Notes: generated by a model not told the origin, from the letters alone. Shown: positions 47,267-59,835, counted from the first letter of the stretch. The stretch is DNA of 64,000 nt from Azolla pinnata (GCA_037176905.1 JBBBWG010026734.1:1-64000), one strand, 5' to 3'. Translations and numbers: made by a program.

Positions 47267-50200
47267 ATGAATCAGAGTGCTTCGTCACTCCGGATCCATA
47301 GCGATTCAGGGAATGATGCCGAGAATGAAGCTTCTGACTGGGTATGGAAAGGTGTTCTGAGAGGTCTTCTTTGGAGACTCAGACTAGGCGCGCTGCCTTT
47401 ATCATCATCGTCGTCATCGTCATCGTCATCATCATCCTCATCATCAATTGAACAGCTGCGGAGAGCTGCTGCAGCTGCCCGACGCAGGTAACTGTAGGAT
47501 TAATTCTAGGGGTCTATTCGATGGTAATTTTTGGTCCTCAAATGTTTATTTTCGGTGCAAATAATATGTTGGCAAGCACTCCACTCAAGACATATTTCTG
47601 AATACAAATCCCTGGGCTCAAGTGTAAAGTACTAGGAGTCGATATTTTATAAAGAACTTTTTTTTAAATTTCCATTGTGTGAATTAGGTGCTAAATTAGT
47701 GTTTGAGAGTGGATTCCATAAGGTTTACACTAGAATCTAGGCCTATACAAAATTTAAATTTTTGCATGAACTTGTAGAGAAACATTTATATTCTTTCAAT
47801 TCATTATTTTAATTTGTGCATTGTGCATATAGTCGATAGAACTTTAGTTTTGAATTTTATTCTTCAGATTGAGATTTTAATGTAAGAAATGGTTGTAAAC
47901 ATCACAATTTCAGAATGTAAGTTATAGGTTCGGACATGATATTTATGCATAGATTCACAGTGATGAATGGTGTGGTGAAAATCAGATATGCAGACATTAG
48001 GAGAAGATTGCTCATAGATCCTCATGCTGTCGAGGACCCTCACAAACCACATTCCTTGAAAGTTGACAACCCTCTATCTCAGGATCCAGGTAAGCTTAGT
48101 AATGGCTTTCTTGTACTTCTTTAAAATTTTGACCAATGTTGCACGAGTTTATGTGCATCTAAACGGCTAGATGAATAACACTTAGAGTTGTTCAAGGGAT
48201 TGGTTATATTTATAGAAGTTCGGAGAAATTTCCAAGATTTCTGGAGTCCCCATTAGGTGTAGTATGTATGACATGCATAAAATTGAATTGGCATTGGCAT
48301 ATAGTGATGTTTTAGATAGTCTCTAAGGTTTGTGTGCCTTTTTGTTTCAGAGAGTGTTTGGTCACGTTATTTTCAGATAGCAGAGCTTGAAGAAACTATA
48401 GACACTGATCTTACAAGGTTGTATCCGGAGCATGGACAGTTCTTTCAGAGCCCTGTTTGTCAGGCGATGTTGCGGAGGATTCTTTTAGTGTGGTCTCTTA
48501 TGAACCCAGCCTACAGCTATCGACAAGGTATATCCACTTCTTTGTTGAACCATATGGTATCAATCTTGGTGTCTGGCAATTTTGGCTCCTGACAATCTAC
48601 AGTTTCCGGACTTCCACTTCTGTTTTCAGGAATGCACGAACTGCTTGCCCCTCTGCTATATGTTCTCTACTGTGATGTGATGCATTTTCATGAGGTGAAA
48701 GAAAGGTATGAAGACCTCTTTGATGATAGGTTTGAGGAGCCGTTCTATGCAGAATTAAAAGCATGTGAGAAGGATGGAAATCCGAAGATGAGGGGACAGA
48801 AATTGCCTTACTCAAAAACTGTTACAACTATTGAAGGGTCCGAGATTCATGCAGACATAGATTTATTAGAGAGAATCACTCTGTCTGACCTTAATTCGGA
48901 TGAACTAAGCTGTGCCTTGAGGATCATGGTACTTGGTAATGATACATATGGAGCGGAAGGGGAGCTTGGTGTCCTTTTATCTGGAAGGTTTGTGGAACAT
49001 GATGCTTATTCATTATTCGATGCATTGATGTGTGGAAATAGTGGAGTGAACATGGCAGATTACTTTCTAGCTAACAGTGTTGCTACCTCTACAAATGGCC
49101 TATCTTCAGCACTTGAAGTTTCTTCCTTGCTTTACAAAGCTTTAGCTGCTTTTGATCTGCCCCTTTATAATCATCTTAAAGGGCTCGGGGTGGAACCTCA
49201 GTTCTTTGCATTGAGATGGATTCGAGTTCTTTTTGGCCGTGAGTTTGATCTCAAAAAGCTGTTGATTTTGTGGGATGCTATCTTTTCGGTGAGTAAAGAT
49301 TCAGATGGCAAGAGAGATTTTATTCTGGCATTATCTGTTGCTATGGTTCTCTACTTAAGGTGGATAATGCTTGCTACTTCTAATGCGACAGACTGCCTCC
49401 GTAAACTCCTGAATTTCCCTGAAAATGTTTCTATCGAAATGCTAATTGAGACTGCACAGATTTTGGCTCCTTTTATCGGGGAAGTTGCCCATGGCAAGCC
49501 ACATGCTTATTCACACGAAACTGTGTTGAATGGGAAGAAGAAAGGACAGACTACAAGTAGCTCTCCTTCTTCCTTTTCCCCTTCTCCAAACAAGTTTTCA
49601 CCAGATGTGCTTAGGAAGGCTTTTCCTGAATCCTACTGGGAAGAGAAGTGGAGGAACCTTGTGCTGCAGAAACTGAATGCTGTCCATGTGGAAGAGAAGA
49701 ATGCTGATCTTTCTGGTATCATCTTCTTTGAAGAATCAAAGCCAAACACTAGTCCTTGCTCCTGTTATAGCAATAAGGTTGGTTCAAAGCAGAAAGGTGA
49801 GAATCATGATAGGAGCATTAAGCTTGATGAAGCCATATTTCTATGCAAAGGAAACCGATCAGATTATAAGAATACTACTTGTGCTGTTTTACATCAGAAA
49901 GAAGAGAAAGATCATGAGAAAACTGGAAAACATGAGCAGTTTATGAATGGCAGTAATGCTGATGATACAGCGTTTGCATCTGTTGTTGAAAGAAAAGCTG
50001 CTATTATGTCCCCTGTCAAGGTAAGTTGTAGTCCCACCATTGAGACAGATGCAGGTTATCATACTCCCTGTCAGTATTGCAATGATCGGAAGAGAGTTGA
50101 AGCTGCTTCAAGAGAAGCCAAATCATCATCAAATCAAAAGAAGAACTGGATATGGAGCTTCACGAAAGGTCGAAAGGAGGGGTCTAAGAGGTTAGATGAA

Positions 50201-50819
50201 ATGGGCAGTTCACATATGAAAGAGCCAATCACTGCAAATAGGACGGTTAATGAGCTTAGCATCGATGCTCCCATGGATATTGAAAGCAGTTTGGACGAAA
50301 ATGTTTCAAGAGTATGCCGAAAACAGTACAGCGAGGGCTTAGATGAAATCGGCAGTATGCATCTCAAAGAGATGACACCACGTAAAGAAATGAGTTGTGC
50401 AGACGAGACTGAAAGCAGCGTTGATGAAGATGCGTCAAGAATTAGATTAGTGCCGGAATCTGTGGCAAGCAGTGTTACAACTAGTGAGACCACATGTAAT
50501 CTAACCGATGCTAGAATGCTCGGTCAATCCATATGCGAGAACGTACAGGTGAAAATCCAATGTTTCTTTCTTTATCCATGGCACATTGGAAATTGTACAT
50601 ATTTTGAACGAAAGCATTGAATCCATGTCTTGTTTTCAGGTGATTGAAGATATACTACTCGGTTTTGCTCTCAACTCCGAGGGATCAGAGGGTCCCAGAG
50701 AGCAGCCATATGAGTCTTGTGTACCCATCTTCATCGGTAGCAGTGGTCAGCAGCAGCAATCTATACAGACAGCCCTTGCAGAGCTGAGGAAGATAAGTGA
50801 TTCACTGCTAAGAATGTGA
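47267..50819 (+). CDS. TBC-domain Rab GTPase-activating protein, TBC1D5-like
   Basis: Five exons give 866 residues: 47267-47487, 47986-48089, 48351-48527, 48630-50548 and 50640-50819. I chose ATG 47267 (MNQSASSLRIHS); an in-frame ATG 13 codons upstream is possible. The TBC domain starts with VWKGVLRGLLWRLRLGALP, then YADIRRRLLIDP, NPLSQDPESVW, and carries the arginine-finger motif IDTDLTR and the glutamine-finger motif YRQG followed by MHELLAPLLYVLYCD. Both catalytic fingers are intact. A long hydrophilic C-terminal half (Ser-rich, Lys/Glu-rich) ends in a conserved short helix (VIEDILLGFAL ... AELRKISDSLLRM). TBC1D5-type proteins inactivate Rab7-class GTPases in endosomal traffic and bind retromer in animals; the exact plant Rab is unknown. 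Exon 1 has a poly-Ser tract from TCA/TCG repeats. A strong internal donor (CAAG|GTAAGT, 50020/50021) suggests alternative splicing. Confidence 0.92.
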
Positions 50820-52154
50820 GAAATTACAGCAGCTGCTTTCATCCAGTCTCAATCACATCATACCGAAGGCTCTGTCAGTAGCAATTTTGTTCTGTGTCTT
50901 CCCGAATGCCATATGCCGTATACCGTATTCATGTATTCATCTGGTATGAAGTGGGTGGTGGGAAAACTACGTCATTGATCATAAGTAAAGATGAGGAAAC
51001 CCTAAACTTGTGTAGATTTCCAAGAGACCCACTGATACAGATGGATTTAACCACTCAAAGGTGGATTTGACTGCAGCTCAGCTGGAAGATAACAGTATGG
51101 ATGATTTTAAAACTTTGGGATCATGTCAGAAACCCATCGGTAGTGCAATCATCCCAGCAAACTCTTCATTTGGGAAATGGGAGCTAAACATGGAAAATGA
51201 AAGAAAGTTTATACTTGATAGCAATTTTGCTCATGGGCCAAATGCCTGCAAATCAATCTGTAAAAGAACCGTGAAAGCAGGGAAGAGTTCAATTTGTCAA
51301 GCTTCTGCCTGAATTATTCTTTTGACCATGAATTCAACGGCTGCTCTTGTGGGCGTTATGACAAGAAACCTGTTTCGATCTTTGGTATTATGGAGATGAA
51401 GTACTGTAAATATCTCCCAGAGTAAGGGTACATAATTTTTCAGCTTTTCCGCTCTTCATTTTGTTAACCTCAAAAGGCCATTCAGCTACATTTTTTATGT
51501 CTTTGGCGGGATCTACCGAAGCAAATTCATTACGTAGGAATGGGTTTGTCATGAATTAAGTTCTTTTGACATTGAGGCAAAGATTCAGAAGTGAAACTCT
51601 TATAATTCCTCAATTAGCTGATAGTTGCTCTCTTCATCTCCAAACCTAATACGGCATTGACGGGTGAGGTTGGTTTATAGATTCTTAAAGCACTGATGGC
51701 TCCTGTTAAGACATAATCAACTATACGCGATGGGTTAAAGAGTTATAAACCATTAACATACCTAATAGGAGGCCAATTATTGTCTATATAAGTTTTCTTA
51801 ACATCCTCAAGGTCTAATGTGACTTGTGGGACCATCGCCGAAAATTGTGACAAATACCATTTACAAATATCATGAATTATCTTGACCAATGAAAAGCGGT
51901 TCTTACAGACTGACATCCTCTGTTTAAATTTACAATGGTAAAAAAGTCGCCGTTTCTTCCACCTGAAACCATGGACACACCCTGGATCACTGATCAGACG
52001 TGCCCAATTAATTGTCTAGCCAATAAGATCGAGGGAGATTTAAGGAACAATTAATAGAGTTACATCTGTAAAGCAAAAGATAAGATTTTATTGGGGAGAA
52101 GCATACGGAGACTTGCTACACACCAGAGTATTACTTCTTGGTTAACCATTCTAA
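50820..52154. other. Convergent spacer between TBC and CHI-like genes
   Basis: 3' UTR and AT-rich spacer. An 83-codon open frame at 51061-51312 has no recognisable motif and lies where the TBC 3' UTR would be; I leave it as non-coding. Confidence 0.5.
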
Positions 52155-55100
52155 TCATGAACTCACTTCAGGATCCCTGTAGAAGTTAAAGGACATATCA
52201 TGGTACTTCCTGAAAATTGAACTGGGTCCCAAGTACATGTCGAAGATGGCTTCACACAGTATTGCGGATTGAATCTGAGCACATACACTGCAACAGCGGG
52301 CATAATAAAAACAAGGAGATTAGTAGGGAATACAATTGACACTCTCATCACCTGTTGTTAGTATGCAACACTTCAGATAAGTTGCTTTTATAAATTATCG
52401 TTTGTTGCACCAAAACGAAACACATAGTTGAGCTCGCGTAGTAGTTTGTTCCGCCACACTCAAATTTGCAACTTGAATTGATACAGAGGGTCTTGTGTAC
52501 ACCCCAACTCCTTAAGAGAGTGTAAATGGAGGAAGCAACCAACATGCTAATATATATAGCCTATGATAAGCTGACATTTTGAAAGGGAATCGAGATTAAG
52601 AGTAGTTACGAAATCCATATCAAGAGAGACAATTTGGTAAAGTTATCTATGTTGCCTTAACAGAAACTGTTCAATAAATGTTGCATCTTAAAGAACTAGA
52701 AAATTGTGCATACCTGGAATCAATTGTCACTACAAGAGTATCATCCGGTCTCCATACCTGAGCATAAAAAGTGGAGTGCATTATATGGAATTGTGCTAAA
52801 ACTTTAAATATATCCAAACTGTGTGACAAATGCAGTCAACAAGAATCAATCTTTGAAATTACAGAGTTCTACATACCAGGCAAACTTCTGATCCCTTCCG
52901 TAGAATCTTCTTTCGATTGAAGCACTGGGTGAAGTCCCTCAACTGCATATGCATTCAGCTAACCAATTAGCACATGAAAAGTTCAGACAGATTGAAAGGC
53001 AAAAACCTCTGAATTTGTAAAAGTATATCTATCTCTGAAGCACACTAATTAACTGCCCAGTTTTCAAAAGGAAAAGGTTTACAGAATCATCATAAGAATC
53101 AGGCTCATAAAGACAGAATCCATGTACTGAAGTCTATTTTAACATCTGAAAACGCATCTTTTACAGAACAGCAAAATGCATGTTCGCCAAAATTTTTCTC
53201 TGGGTGGTTGAAATGAGAAAATTAGAATAGTTTATGGTTCTTACAGCATCCTTGCCAGGTCCAGCTTTCCCACCTTGAGACTTCCGTATGCGTTGCAGCA
53301 AAGAGCGATCAAAACCCTGGTAGCTTACAATCATTCAATATTTGACTAAAACAGATAAACAAGCTAACTGAAAAAAGATCATTAAGAAAACATATAGAGT
53401 GATATAACAAAGGAGTAATACAAAGTGTCAGAACTAGAAATTAAATAAAAATTAATCCCAACTCAAACATTGTACCCCAGTAGTAAGTAGTATTCCTTTA
53501 CAGATCCAATGCAGCAATGAATCGTTAACAGAACTAATTCAATTAGCATTAATCTTCTCTGATTTTGTAATAGAATAACTGGGTATGAAAAAGTGCCATC
53601 TACAGCAAATATGTATACATTTAGAGTTCATACAGTTTGGTAAAATCGGTTCTAAACATGACAGTAAAAGAGGGGAAGCAATGGGACCTTTGCAACATGA
53701 TGACCTGCCACATTTTGAGCCATTACCAGAACAAGACTTCGAGGTGTGTGTACTTTAACCAGAACTTGAAATATGGAATCTTCACTAGCATCCCGAAGTT
53801 CCTAGAGCACACATAGCTTGAGTTAGGGTAATGTTAAGTTAACCCTCCAGCTCATATTTGCCTCGAGGGGCACATATGGACATTATAGAGAAAAAATTAT
53901 ATGTTTTATGCTTTCATAGAGGAATTCTGGAAGAGTATGATAAAAAGGAGATGCATCTATACATCATTAACGAACTCTGATTCAAATTACTGAGTTTTGA
54001 AAAGAAGTGAGGCAAGGTATCATCTCAATCCATGACAACTCATAAGATCCTTGCAACTTGCTTCTTTCTATGGACTGCTCTGCATGTGAATGGCAAAATC
54101 CAAGCAACTGCTACTAATCTTCTTCCCATCGTCATTCTCTATCATCTCCACCTTACAACTCTCCTCCTCCATTCATAGTATTATGGCATGCTTTACTGAA
54201 ATCATTATGGTGCATGGAGTAGCCAAGTTTGAGAGTTAGCCAGCCATAACTTTTGATAGTGATGAACCACAATGCATGCCACTTTTTCCATCCAAGCAGG
54301 TGAACCAGCCAAGGTGCACAGTATGTATGTAAATTTCACATATTTTAACACAGGCACATATCGATAAAAGCGTGACAATGCCCTACCTCAATCATAATAA
54401 AGCATTCTCCCACGTAAACCCTTTTAGAAGTTTAAGATCATTCCCTACAGATGTACCTCATCTGCACCTTCCACATACAAGCCGACAGCATAGGCCCGCG
54501 CTTTTGCAAACTTGCACTGGTAATTAATCACACGAGAATGTTAAAACATGACATTTCTAGATGTTAAAACATGACATTTCTAGTGCTGTTCATCCATAGG
54601 GAATCGTACAAAAAGAAAAAAGGGTGTTTCATGTGTGAGGCATTTCAATTTCCTGAGATAGAAATCAGTAATAAGGCATAATGCTAAAGCAGTACTCGTC
54701 GTTCAGAGAAAAGAAACAATTCTTTTACGGATTTTACAGAGAACCTGTCCGAGCATACAGCGAACAGCAGTTCCAAGCAAGTAATAGTCTGCACTGGCTT
54801 CAGCTTGTGGTATATCCCGTGTCCGATCGAACTCAATGCCCGTGAATGGCTCCTTCACCTTCTCTGTCATTGAGTGCACAATTCAGCCACAACAGCATAC
54901 GGGTTGAATGCTGTCAGAAGACCAGCTGCTCGGATAATCCCCGTTACCGGAGCACCGAGAAAGATTGCCCGATTTACACACATACGCATGCACGCACGCA
55001 CGCATAGAGAAGAAGAGCAAAATCCAAGAGGACGAAACAGGAGGTTCTGTCTGTCCTTTCTTCAGAAGCAAGCAACCAAGCAAGAAAGGGAACAGCGTTG

Positions 55101-55222
55101 TTTAGAGTAGTACCCGGATTCCTAGCTGCTTCGAGGTGGAGAACGGAGCTAGGCAGGGTTGCAGAAACCGCTGCCAACAGAAGCGGCGAGTCTCTTTGGA
55201 GGATCCTCCTCCAAGCAGCCAT
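52155..55222 (-). CDS. Chalcone-isomerase-fold protein, probably organellar (FAP/Aim18-like)
   Basis: Eight exons assemble to 238 residues: 55114-55222, 54745-54863, 54457-54516, 53688-53801, 53245-53316, 52877-52942, 52714-52757 and 52155-52287. The N terminus MAAWRRILQRDSPLLLAAV is Arg-rich and amphipathic, fitting a mitochondrial or plastid presequence. The chalcone-isomerase fold is recognised by YYLLGTAVRCM, KARAYAVGLYVEGAD, DSIFQVLVKVHTPRSLVL, LVVTIDS and SAILCEAIFDMYLG. Bona fide chalcone isomerases close flavonoid rings. The non-catalytic relatives bind fatty acids in plastids (FAP1-3) or occur in mitochondria (fungal Aim18/Aim46). This sequence is not close to flavonoid enzymes, so a lipid-related or unknown role is more likely. 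Fold assignment is fairly firm; function is open. A very late exon carries the most conserved motif. Confidence 0.8.
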
Positions 55223-55315
55223 GGCGCGACCTGCAGGAACGCGTCGTGCAGGCGATCGTGCACGCAGAAAAACAGGAAGACGAAGACGAAAACGGAAGAC
55301 GAAGAAGATACGGTA

Positions 55316-55870
55316 TGTGAACGCACATATACGGCGTACGTATGCTAATAAACATACGGTGAACGTATAGGAGAGCACATACGGCCTACGTATACGCCCG
55401 TACTTTTTCTCTAATCATCAGAGAATTGGCCCTTGGCCAATTCCTATACGGTCGATGGCGGGAAGATACGGTTCACATACGGCCTGCGCATACAATCCTA
55501 GTGCACATACGGCCTACGCATACAATCCTGGTGCACATACGGCCTACGCATACGTATTCACATACGGCCTACGTATATGAACGTATAGGAGAGCACATAC
55601 GGCATACGTATACGAACGTATAGGATAGCACATACGGCCTACGTATACGCCCGTACTTTTTCTCTAATCATCAGAGAATTGGCCCTTGGCCAATTCCTAT
55701 ACGGTCAGTGACGCGAAGATACGGTTCACATACGGCCTGCGCATACAATCCTGGTGCACCTACGGCCTACACATACAATCCTGGTGCACATACGGCCTAC
55801 GCATACGTATGCACGTGCGCATAAGTTGTCTTTCGGCTTTGAGCTGGGCAACGGACACGGTATACGTACA
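55316..55870. repeat. Satellite-like array of ACATACGGCCTACG units
   Basis: Units of about 29-30 bp with ACATACGGCCTACGCATAC and TGGTGC-type spacers. A higher-order copy of about 245-255 bp (from GGCCTACGTATACGCCCGTA to the next) is seen at about 55385 and 55633. Each large copy holds a 21-bp perfect hairpin, GAATTGGCC CTT GGCCAATTC (55422-55442 and 55676-55696). The array starts just upstream of the CHI-like start codon. Confidence 0.85.
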
Positions 55871-56721
55871 TGGTGCGTATTTATACGTATTCTAATTATA
55901 AATACTTAGAATACGTATTTTATCATGTAAATGTTAAAATACATGAAATGCGGGCTAAATACATCCAGTATTTAATAATTAAACCGCCTTTCATATACTC
56001 CGCATTAGATAAATTTATGAAATCTTACATTGTAGAAAATGGAATCGAAGTATACATTTATCTTGAAAATGTTTTCAACAACGTTAAATACGTGTAGAAT
56101 ATGTTGGAGTACTCTCTAAAACGTATTTTATTTAGAAAATACGCAGCCTTTAAACAACATGCTCTAACATACCATGGAAGGAATGCCCATCTAACGCAAT
56201 CAAAATCACCGAAGGCTCTGATATAGGAGTCTCTCTTCAGATCAATTATCTCTTGTTATGAGATCTTTAACATAACATGGATCGATCTTTTCCAAAACAG
56301 GTCCAACAATTTGATGCCAAACGAGGCTTCTACATTAGAACATCGAAACTGAAATCTCTAAAAACATTTAAAGTAGAATATTTCCAAAGATATTGCCACA
56401 AGATTTTGCTTTGGAGTGTAGTTTGGACTCCCAAGCCCACACATATCTACTAATGGGCACTTTCAAGAACCCTAACTAACTTCCCAGGACTAGCACAACT
56501 ACCAGAGCTGATTACTACTACAGATGCAAGCTGTATCCACCCATCTCCCCTTCAAACATTACCCGTGTCCAAAAGTTTCGGCATTTTTGTCAAGCATCTA
56601 AACGCCTCTCACCAAAGTATATAAAGCCACATCGAATCCAAATAGTTTCTCACAAACCATTCAGAGCTTTTGATGAAATGGCACCTTTCAAGAGAAAAAG
56701 AGAAACAAGGATATGGTTTTT
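55871..56721. other. AT-rich spacer downstream of eIF5A
   Basis: AT-rich sequence with ATACGTATTT words that look like decayed ends of the neighbouring array up to about 56150. Beyond that nothing is recognised; the eIF5A 3' UTR must lie in the last few hundred bases. Confidence 0.5.
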
Positions 56722-58743
56722 TCACTTGGGACCAATGTCCTTCAAAGCGCAAATCTGCTCCTCCCCCATGGCTGACATTACTGTCACAACCAAGTCTTTC
56801 CCTTCTGCGAACCCATCTTTGATCTGCCATTACAACAATATGAAGATATTATTTCGGACCTTAAACCCCAACCCTAAAAAAATCATGCAAATGTTATGAA
56901 GATCAGCATTTGGCACCAGATATGACTCACCTGAGACAAAAGCTGTTCATCAGTTGGAAGGCGGAGATCGTCCTTAGTATCACCTTTCTCCATAAGAAGA
57001 CTGACCTGTGAATTGCATATGTGCTTCTCAAATAAATCAATCTTGTTTTACAGAATATCTCTTCGATGATTTCACATGCAAACATTATTCCAACTCTTAC
57101 AAATCCATCCTCGGAAATGTCGATAAGCTGATAATCAACTCGAGTGACCTCTGGAACCTGTGGATATGTCGAAATGACAAGCTTAGCATTGTATTTGTGT
57201 TTAGATATATACATGGAAGTAATGGAGAGATTCTAACATGAAAAGACTTATACATCGCAATTGTGTGATGAAGGCACAATATCTTCAAGCTTCTTGCCAT
57301 TAAAGATATCAATCCCAACAAAGTGACACTTGGCATGTCCATGCTTCCCAGTTTTGGAGGTGGAAACTTCCACTACCTAGAATCACATAAAACAAAGAAG
57401 AATTTCAGGAACATTAAACAGCGAGATCCATTAACATGCAGAGAGAGGTTGGCAATGTAATTTTAACCTTGCAGATCTAGACTGTAAGCCAGATAGAGCC
57501 ACGGTGTCGTTTACAGTCTCATTGTTCAAGCAGTTCTTCATAGACAGTACTTACACACATTCACCCCATGATCTTGCTCAATAAAATAGCAATTCCATGA
57601 AATTGATACGTTGCCAATAAGCACCTAATCTTTTAATCTTGATTGGTAGACTAGATATTAATTAGCAACAGAAATCCACGACTTTAATATGCATAGTATT
57701 TGCAGCCTCTACACTCAAATATGTTCATTCATTGTCCAAGAAAGTTTTGATTGACGGTACCAAGCACACAAAACAGTAGTGAATCTCTCATTCACGTCAT
57801 AATCCTGATTTATCATAGGACCAAAAACCAGTTTGACTACACAGCTTTGTTGCTTGCATGGATCAAAAAATATGTCTACTGTATGATGAGCAAAACATTC
57901 TTATATTCGGCTTCTGAGACGGATGTAACTTTTCATTCACTTTATGGCTGCCCTATGAAACCCTAAAAGCATTGCCGAAAACACCTCCTATTGATATATT
58001 CTTCAGAAGACCTAGGATTACCAAAGAAATGCAACAAAAACAAGAACGGATCCTTATCCATGGCTCCACAAAAGGCGAAAAAAGAAACAAACAAAGGGAA
58101 AAGCAAGAAAGTAGGAAAAAAAGGCCATTCCATTCGCCTATCACTTACGCAGACACATAGCCACGACCAGAAAGACAACCATATTCACTACTCATTGGCA
58201 TCGTCATAGATTCGTGCATATAAAACGGAGAAATGATGCCTTTTCGAGCAGGCAGAGATGCAATGTCCATGTCTCTAGTGGTTTAGGACGTCAAAGATGC
58301 GGGCATGCATTACAAAGGGATACGCTTCCACGTTTTACTAAAGACAGCAGAGAAGTCGTGTACACCGCCATAGCCAGAACTCGAAGGCAGAGACAGCGCC
58401 ATAGGCTATGGATAACCACATAACCAGAGCCAAAGACCGAGACAAATCCATAGCCCTAACGATACAATCAGAGCCAAAGAAGGAGACAAGAAGCAGAGAA
58501 CAAGACACACCAATAGGCATAGCTAGCTATGTACATAGCCAAAGACAGGGACAGAACCGTAAACACGGACATAGCCAAAGATATATGTAAGGGTTAGGGT
58601 TTAGCGTTCTGATGGCGCACCTTGCAAGGCCGGTTCTTGATGACGATGTAGCCATTCTTGCGGATGGTGCCGGCTTGCTGGGGGAAGGTCTTGGAGGCAC
58701 CAGCATCGGCCTTGTGCTCGAAGGTGTGCTCGGAGTCAGACAT
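56722..58743 (-). CDS. eIF5A: Eukaryotic translation initiation factor 5A
   Basis: Five exons, 58621-58743, 57254-57376, 57101-57157, 56931-57005 and 56722-56823, all in phase 0, give exactly 159 residues, the usual plant length. The protein starts [15 protein letters not shown] and contains the invariant hypusine loop [15 protein letters not shown], with Lys52 the expected hypusination site. The C-terminal OB-fold includes [16 protein letters not shown] and ends ALKDIGPK. eIF5A with hypusine relieves ribosome stalling at polyproline and helps termination. Exon 1 is followed by a 1.24-kb intron; a TTAGGGTTTAG word lies near its start (58592-58602). A telo-box lies in the 5' UTR, as is common for plant translation genes. 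Nothing is unusual in the protein. Confidence 0.97.
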
Positions 58744-58773
58744 GGCGAGCAGCGAGGTGTATGCCAGGGAGAA

Positions 58774-58782
58774 TTAGGGTTT
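58774..58782 (-). promoter_or_regulatory. Telo-box in eIF5A 5' UTR
   Basis: AAACCCTAA on the minus strand, 31 bp upstream of the eIF5A start codon. This element is common near starts of plant translation-machinery genes. Confidence 0.6.
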
Positions 58783-58959
58783 TGACGCAGAGAGGAAGAT
58801 GGTGAGAAACTTCGAGCGCAGAGAAATGAGAAGAAGAAGAAGAAGAAGATTCTTCGAAGAGGAAGAAGAAGGACAAAATTAAACAAAAACGTCAAAAAAA
58901 TTACAAATTACATTTTACCGAAGCTAGAAATCACAAGTTAACGCTTAATTTTAAAAAAT

Positions 58960-59265
58960 TAAGGCACGATTGATTGATTAACGTTACATGAATTAATTGC
59001 TACCTGATGGATTAACATTGCATCGGATTAACTACTCAATTAACGTTCGATTGCTTGATTAACATTACATGAATTAATTGCTACATGAGTGATTAACATT
59101 ACATGAATTAATTGCTACATGATTGATTAACATTACATCGGATTGACTACTTGATTAACGTTCAAGTACGTTATTAGCATTACATGAACTAATTTCTACA
59201 TGATTGATTAACATTACATTGGATTAACTGCTTGATTAACGTTCAATTACTTGACTAACACCAAG
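58960..59265. repeat. AT-rich tandem repeat, TGATTAACATTACATGAATT units
   Basis: Units of about 38-75 bp built from TTGATTAACATTACAT, GAATTAATTGCTACATGA and GGATTAACTACTTGATTAACG recur about six times. Confidence 0.85.
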
Positions 59266-59519
59266 TTAACGTACTAAGCAATTAATTAAATTCTTAAATT
59301 ACTAACTTCTGTTACTTGAGTATTAGGATCAATTAGTAAGGAAATCGATTAGGATCAATTAGTCGAAAGCGATCAGGAATAAAACCGATACTAGCGAAAT
59401 TCATTGGGTGTTGATTTTTCACTGGAAGAAAAGATTAGGCATTGATTTGTAATTTCTGATGTCAATATGCGTTAAAATGTAATTTATAATTTTGTTTGGC
59501 GTTTTTGATAATTCTCCCA

Positions 59520-59835
59520 GACAAGTGTATAAATATTTTCAACGCGAACTGACGAGGGCCGTCCGATCTGGGCTTCTTCCATCCGACGGTGCCGGCTCCA
59601 TCCATCCATCCATCTCCTTACAATATAAATAGTTCCAACCCGAGACGACGAGGGCCGTCCGATCTGGGCTGCTTCCATCCGACGGTACCGGTTCCATCCA
59701 TCCATCGATATATAAACAGTTGCAACGTGAAGTGACGAGGGCCGTCCGATCTGGGCTTTCCATCCGACGGTTCCGGCTCAATCCATCCATCTTCGGGACA
59801 AATAAATAGTAAGTAACGAGGGCCGTCCGATCTTC
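59520..59835 (+). repeat. Four promoter-like tandem units (TATA plus GGCCGTCCGATC dyad)
   Basis: Each unit of 85-95 bp has a TATA-like word (TATAAATA at 59528, ATATAAATAG at 59623, ATATATAAAC at 59708, AATAAATAG at 59801). About 20-30 bp later follows CGAGGGCCGTCCGATC (59553, 59649, 59737, 59817), and then, in the first three, ATCCGACGGT and CCATCCATCC. CCGTCCGAT and ATCCGACGG form an imperfect dyad. A fifth dyad lies at 60172-60205. Confidence 0.75.

Noticed and set aside
51061-51312. 83-codon plus-strand frame after TBC
   Set aside because: Lies in the expected 3' UTR and has no recognisable domain.
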